Shown here piece after piece: positions 61,827 through 64,000 of a stretch of 64,000 nt of DNA. The notes beneath the pieces were generated by a model. The model saw only the letters and a program-made list of their open reading frames with translations, did not search any database and was not told where the DNA came from. This stretch comes from CAWDPQ01 sp049642465 (GTDB lineage: Bacteria; Acidobacteriota; Vicinamibacteria; Vicinamibacterales; 2-12-FULL-66-21). The DNA is taken from assembly GCA_049642465.1 (NCBI GenBank), contig JBAROV010000137.1, forward strand, positions 62,001-126,000, given 5' to 3'. Every line of letters starts with the position of its first letter. Within the stretch, counting starts at the first letter, position 1. Position numbers and translations under genes: made by a program.

Positions 61827-63379
61827 AATGACAGGTTCCTTCCCGCAGGAATGTTGCGATGCGCCAATCCGGCGCCCCGATCGTTGGCCTCATCGGCCAC
61901 CTGGAGCCCCTCATCGGTCAAGGCGAACTCGCGAACCTCGTTCGAATGCGCCATGCCGCGCGATTTGAGTACGTAGAGTCCCCGACGGTGCTGGCCGCCA
62001 ACCTCTTCGTTCGCCAGCAGGATCCATGTGTCCATCAGCGACGAGATCGTCGTCTCCGTCCGCTCGATGTCGGTTTTCCCGGGGGTCAGACTCGTCAGCA
62101 GGGCGGTGATGTTTTCGGTCTTCAAGTGGTCGATCATCCGGGTGAGCATCGCCTGAACATCGGAATGCGTGCCGACCGTCATGAGATTTGTCACGGGGTC
62201 GAGCACCGTCACGCTTGGTTTGAAGTCCGCCACGACTTGATGCATCGTGACGAGATGGGTCTCGAGCCCATAACGCGAGGGCCGGTCCGCGTGGAACTGC
62301 AGCAATCCGGCCGATACCCACGGCTCGAGATCGATGCCGATCGAGCGCATGTTCCTGAGGAGTTGTTCCGGCGATTCCTCGAAGAGAAAACACAACGAGC
62401 GTTCACCGCGACGGCAGGCCGCGTCGAGAAAATGCGCCGCCAAGCTCGTCTTCCCCGTTCCGGCGGTGCCGGAGACGAGAATCGTGCTTCCGCGGTAGTA
62501 GCCCTGGCCGCTGAGCATCCCATCGAGACGCGGTACGCCAGCAGACACCCGCTCCATGGGGGCGTGGTGTTGGAGGGCCAGCGAGGACACCGGCAGAACG
62601 CTGATCCCCTCGGTGCCGATGAGGAATGGATACTCGTTGGTTCCGTGGTAGGAACCGCGGTACTTGACCACGCGCAGGCGGCGCGTTGAGACCTGTTCAC
62701 GAACCCGGTGGTCGAGGAGGATCACCGCATCCGAGACGTACTCCTCGAGCCCCTGCCGGGTGAGCAGTCCATCGCCGCGTTCGCCAGTCACAACGGCGGT
62801 CAGGTCGCGGTCCTTCAGCCAGCGAAACAGCCGGCGCAGTTCCGCCCGAAGAATTCCGGGATTCGACAGGCCGGCGAACAGCGACTCGATCGTGTCGAGG
62901 ACGACGCGCTTCGCCCCCGTCGTTTGAACGGCGTGATTGAGCCGAACGAACAGGCCTTCGAGATCATACTCGCCGGTTTCCTCGATCTCACTGCGTTCGA
63001 CGCGAACGTAATCGATCGCCAGTTTCCCCGCCTTGATCAACTCCGGCAGATCGAAACCCAGCGATTGGACGTCGCTGGCAATTTCTTCGGCGTTTTCCTC
63101 GAATGTCAGGAGCACGCCAGGCTCGTCGTACTGAACGGCGCCGTTGACCAGAAAGGTGACGGCCAGCAAAGTCTTGCCCGATCCAGGGCCGCCGCAGATC
63201 AGTGTCGGCCGTCCTTTTGGAAGCCCGCCACGCGTAATCTCGTCGAGACCGCGGATTCCCGTCGGCGTCTTGGGTAGCTCGTGACGCTCCCGCGGACGCC
63301 GAACGATGTCGCCTGCGGGTCCATCAGATGGACGAGTCGCCACCTCAACAGCGACCGATGTTCGGGATTCAGCGGGCAC
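61823..63379 (-). CDS. kaiC: KaiC-type double-domain ATPase/autokinase
   Basis: With the GTG start at 63379 the protein has 518 residues, the size of cyanobacterial KaiC; in-frame starts up to 63616 would add an atypical N-terminus. CI has Walker A GGPGSGKT (63-70), catalytic TFEE (Glu94/95) and Walker B VVLDTIES. CII has GTAGTGKT (304-311), FLFEES (Glu334/335) and VTVLDPVTN. The phosphosite block is Thr441, Ser446, Ser447, at the spacing of Thr426, Ser431, Thr432 in Synechococcus KaiC, with Ser in place of the last Thr. It heads the operon kaiC-kaiB-kaiB-kinase. KaiA is not present, so autophosphorylation control must differ. Confidence 0.95.
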   Translation of the reverse strand: MPAESRTSVAVEVATRPSDGPAGDIVRRPRERHELPKTPTGIRGLDEITRGGLPKGRPTLICGGPGSGKTLLAVTFLVNGAVQYDEPGVLLTFEENAEEIASDVQSLGFDLPELIKAGKLAIDYVRVERSEIEETGEYDLEGLFVRLNHAVQTTGAKRVVLDTIESLFAGLSNPGILRAELRRLFRWLKDRDLTAVVTGERGDGLLTRQGLEEYVSDAVILLDHRVREQVSTRRLRVVKYRGSYHGTNEYPFLIGTEGISVLPVSSLALQHHAPMERVSAGVPRLDGMLSGQGYYRGSTILVSGTAGTGKTSLAAHFLDAACRRGERSLCFLFEESPEQLLRNMRSIGIDLEPWVSAGLLQFHADRPSRYGLETHLVTMHQVVADFKPSVTVLDPVTNLMTVGTHSDVQAMLTRMIDHLKTENITALLTSLTPGKTDIERTETTISSLMDTWILLANEEVGGQHRRGLYVLKSRGMAHSNEVREFALTDEGLQVADEANDRGAGLAHRNIPAGRNLSL

Positions 63380-63412
63380 GTGCTCGACCCTAACACCTCG
63401 TCGGTATGCTGG

Positions 63413-63460
63413 CTGTGCAAAACAGGACACCACCAGAACGCGGTGTCTCTTGTTGCACAG
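63413..63460. promoter_or_regulatory. 48-bp imperfect palindrome between kaiC and the LysM gene
   Basis: CTGTGCAA...GGACACC (63413-63431) and GGTGTCT...TTGCACAG (63442-63460) are near reverse complements with a 10-base centre. It lies in the shared upstream region of the divergent kaiC and LysM genes, 34 bases from the kaiC start. A smaller CAGTC-cgcata-GACTG repeat lies at 63472-63487. An operator for a dimeric regulator is likely; none is encoded nearby. Confidence 0.6.
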
Positions 63461-63560
63461 TCCGTCGCGGCCAGTCCGCATAGACTGCTCGTGAACGACA
63501 TGGTCCTTGCGGACAGGGTTTGACGACGGACACGGAGCATGGACATCACGGAGGTGAACT

Positions 63561-63845
63561 ATGGGCATCTTTGACAAGAAAGGCGCGCCACCAGAGCCGA
63601 GGCCGGACTTCAGCAACGTGAGCGCTGGCGGATCATCAACGGCCCCCGCCGCGCCTCAGCCGACGGCCACGATCGGTTCAGATCGGACCTACGTCGTCGT
63701 CAAAGGGGACAGTCTCTCGAAAATCGCCAAGCGGGAGTACGGGGATGCTAAGAAGTGGCGGACGATATACGAGGCCAACAAGGACCTGATCAAGGATCCG
63801 GATCTGATCTATCCGGGACAGACGCTGAAGATTCCAGGAGCGTAA
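63561..63845 (+). CDS. Small LysM-domain protein
   Basis: A 94-residue protein: a Ala/Pro-rich N-terminal half without a signal peptide, then one LysM domain (residues 44-93: TYVVVKGDSLSKIAKREYGD ... LIYPGQTLKIP). LysM binds peptidoglycan or related glycans. Lack of a signal peptide fits the cytoplasmic or membrane-associated YgaU-type proteins, which pair LysM with a stress function. A GGAGGTG site precedes the ATG. It diverges from the Kai operon. Confidence 0.9.
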   Translation: MGIFDKKGAPPEPRPDFSNVSAGGSSTAPAAPQPTATIGSDRTYVVVKGDSLSKIAKREYGDAKKWRTIYEANKDLIKDPDLIYPGQTLKIPGA

Positions 63846-63872
63846 GCGCTCGCACCACCCAGGAGAAAAGCC

Positions 63873-64000
63873 ATGCACACGAGACTGTTGGGAACCTCGA
63901 TTCTCGCTCTGACGCTCGCGGCGGTTCTGAGCGCGGCGTGCACGACGAACCGCGAGAATCCAGGCACGACCGGCACGACCGGAACTGGTATCGGCGTTCG
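63873..64000 (+). CDS. Lipoprotein, cut by the window end
   Basis: The first 42 residues show a basic start, a hydrophobic stretch and a lipobox-like LSAAC, then a Thr/Gly-rich linker. An AGGAG site lies 7 bases before the ATG, 28 bases after the LysM stop, so both are probably in one operon. The function lies beyond the window. Confidence 0.7.
   Translation, partial: MHTRLLGTSILALTLAAVLSAACTTNRENPGTTGTTGTGIGV

Overview
The window is about 64 kb of GC-rich (roughly 62-65% by eye), gene-dense bacterial DNA. I see no rRNA, tRNA, CRISPR array, phage or insertion sequence. The gene types suggest an acidobacterium of the Vicinamibacteria kind. They include a VWFA-type secreted protein, a Ser/Thr kinase joined to TPR repeats, several S9 peptidases, exported Gfo/Idh/MocA oxidoreductases, a PmoA-like protein and a DUF1501/DUF1549/DUF1553 operon. 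No taxonomic marker is present, so this is an inference from gene content.

Layout. 1-10.1 kb: an FKBP-type isomerase lipoprotein diverging from an exported cyclase, then a TerB-like protein, an exported FAH-family enzyme, a translationally coupled HEAT-repeat/HD-GYP pair, and an opposing amidohydrolase/oxidoreductase pair. 10.1-10.8 kb: gene-free, repeat-rich DNA. 10.8-16.7 kb: an M48 membrane protease, an AsmA-like protein, a membrane protein and a PfpI/DJ-1 protein. 16.8-35.8 kb: a mainly exported degradative set, with three S9 peptidases, a PIG-L deacetylase-like protein, a PmoA-like protein with a Gfo/Idh/MocA partner, and a beta-propeller phosphoesterase. The same stretch holds DUF2130, RRM and CPBP proteins. 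35.9-45.7 kb: a SWIM-SNF2 helicase, a VWFA protein, a flavin oxidoreductase, and a kinase-TPR receptor split by a frameshift. 45.7-53.5 kb: a four-gene minus-strand operon for a DUF1501/DUF1549-DUF1553/cytochrome-WD40/PPC-domain surface system. 53.7-59.3 kb: small membrane and zinc-ribbon proteins, a GroEL without GroES, a membrane protein, a secreted propeller and a CsbD-type stress fusion. 59.5-64 kb: a Kai module and divergent LysM and lipoprotein genes.

The strongest candidate system is the minus-strand operon kaiC, kaiB, kaiB, hybrid histidine kinase (63379 to 59507). Every junction is a 4-base start/stop overlap. KaiC keeps both ATPase sites and a Thr/Ser/Ser phosphosite cluster at the spacing of cyanobacterial KaiC, and no KaiA is visible. 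A 48-bp imperfect palindrome sits in the shared upstream region with a LysM gene. A timing or stress-response role is plausible but is inferred from families and context.

Two patterns run through the whole window. First, many intergenic gaps carry tandem repeats of a 7- or 8-bp unit, with a different unit at each site, and one 8-bp family also appears in frame inside a gene. Second, many genes have a -10-like hexamer only 6-10 bases before the start codon, which suggests frequent leaderless or near-leaderless transcripts.
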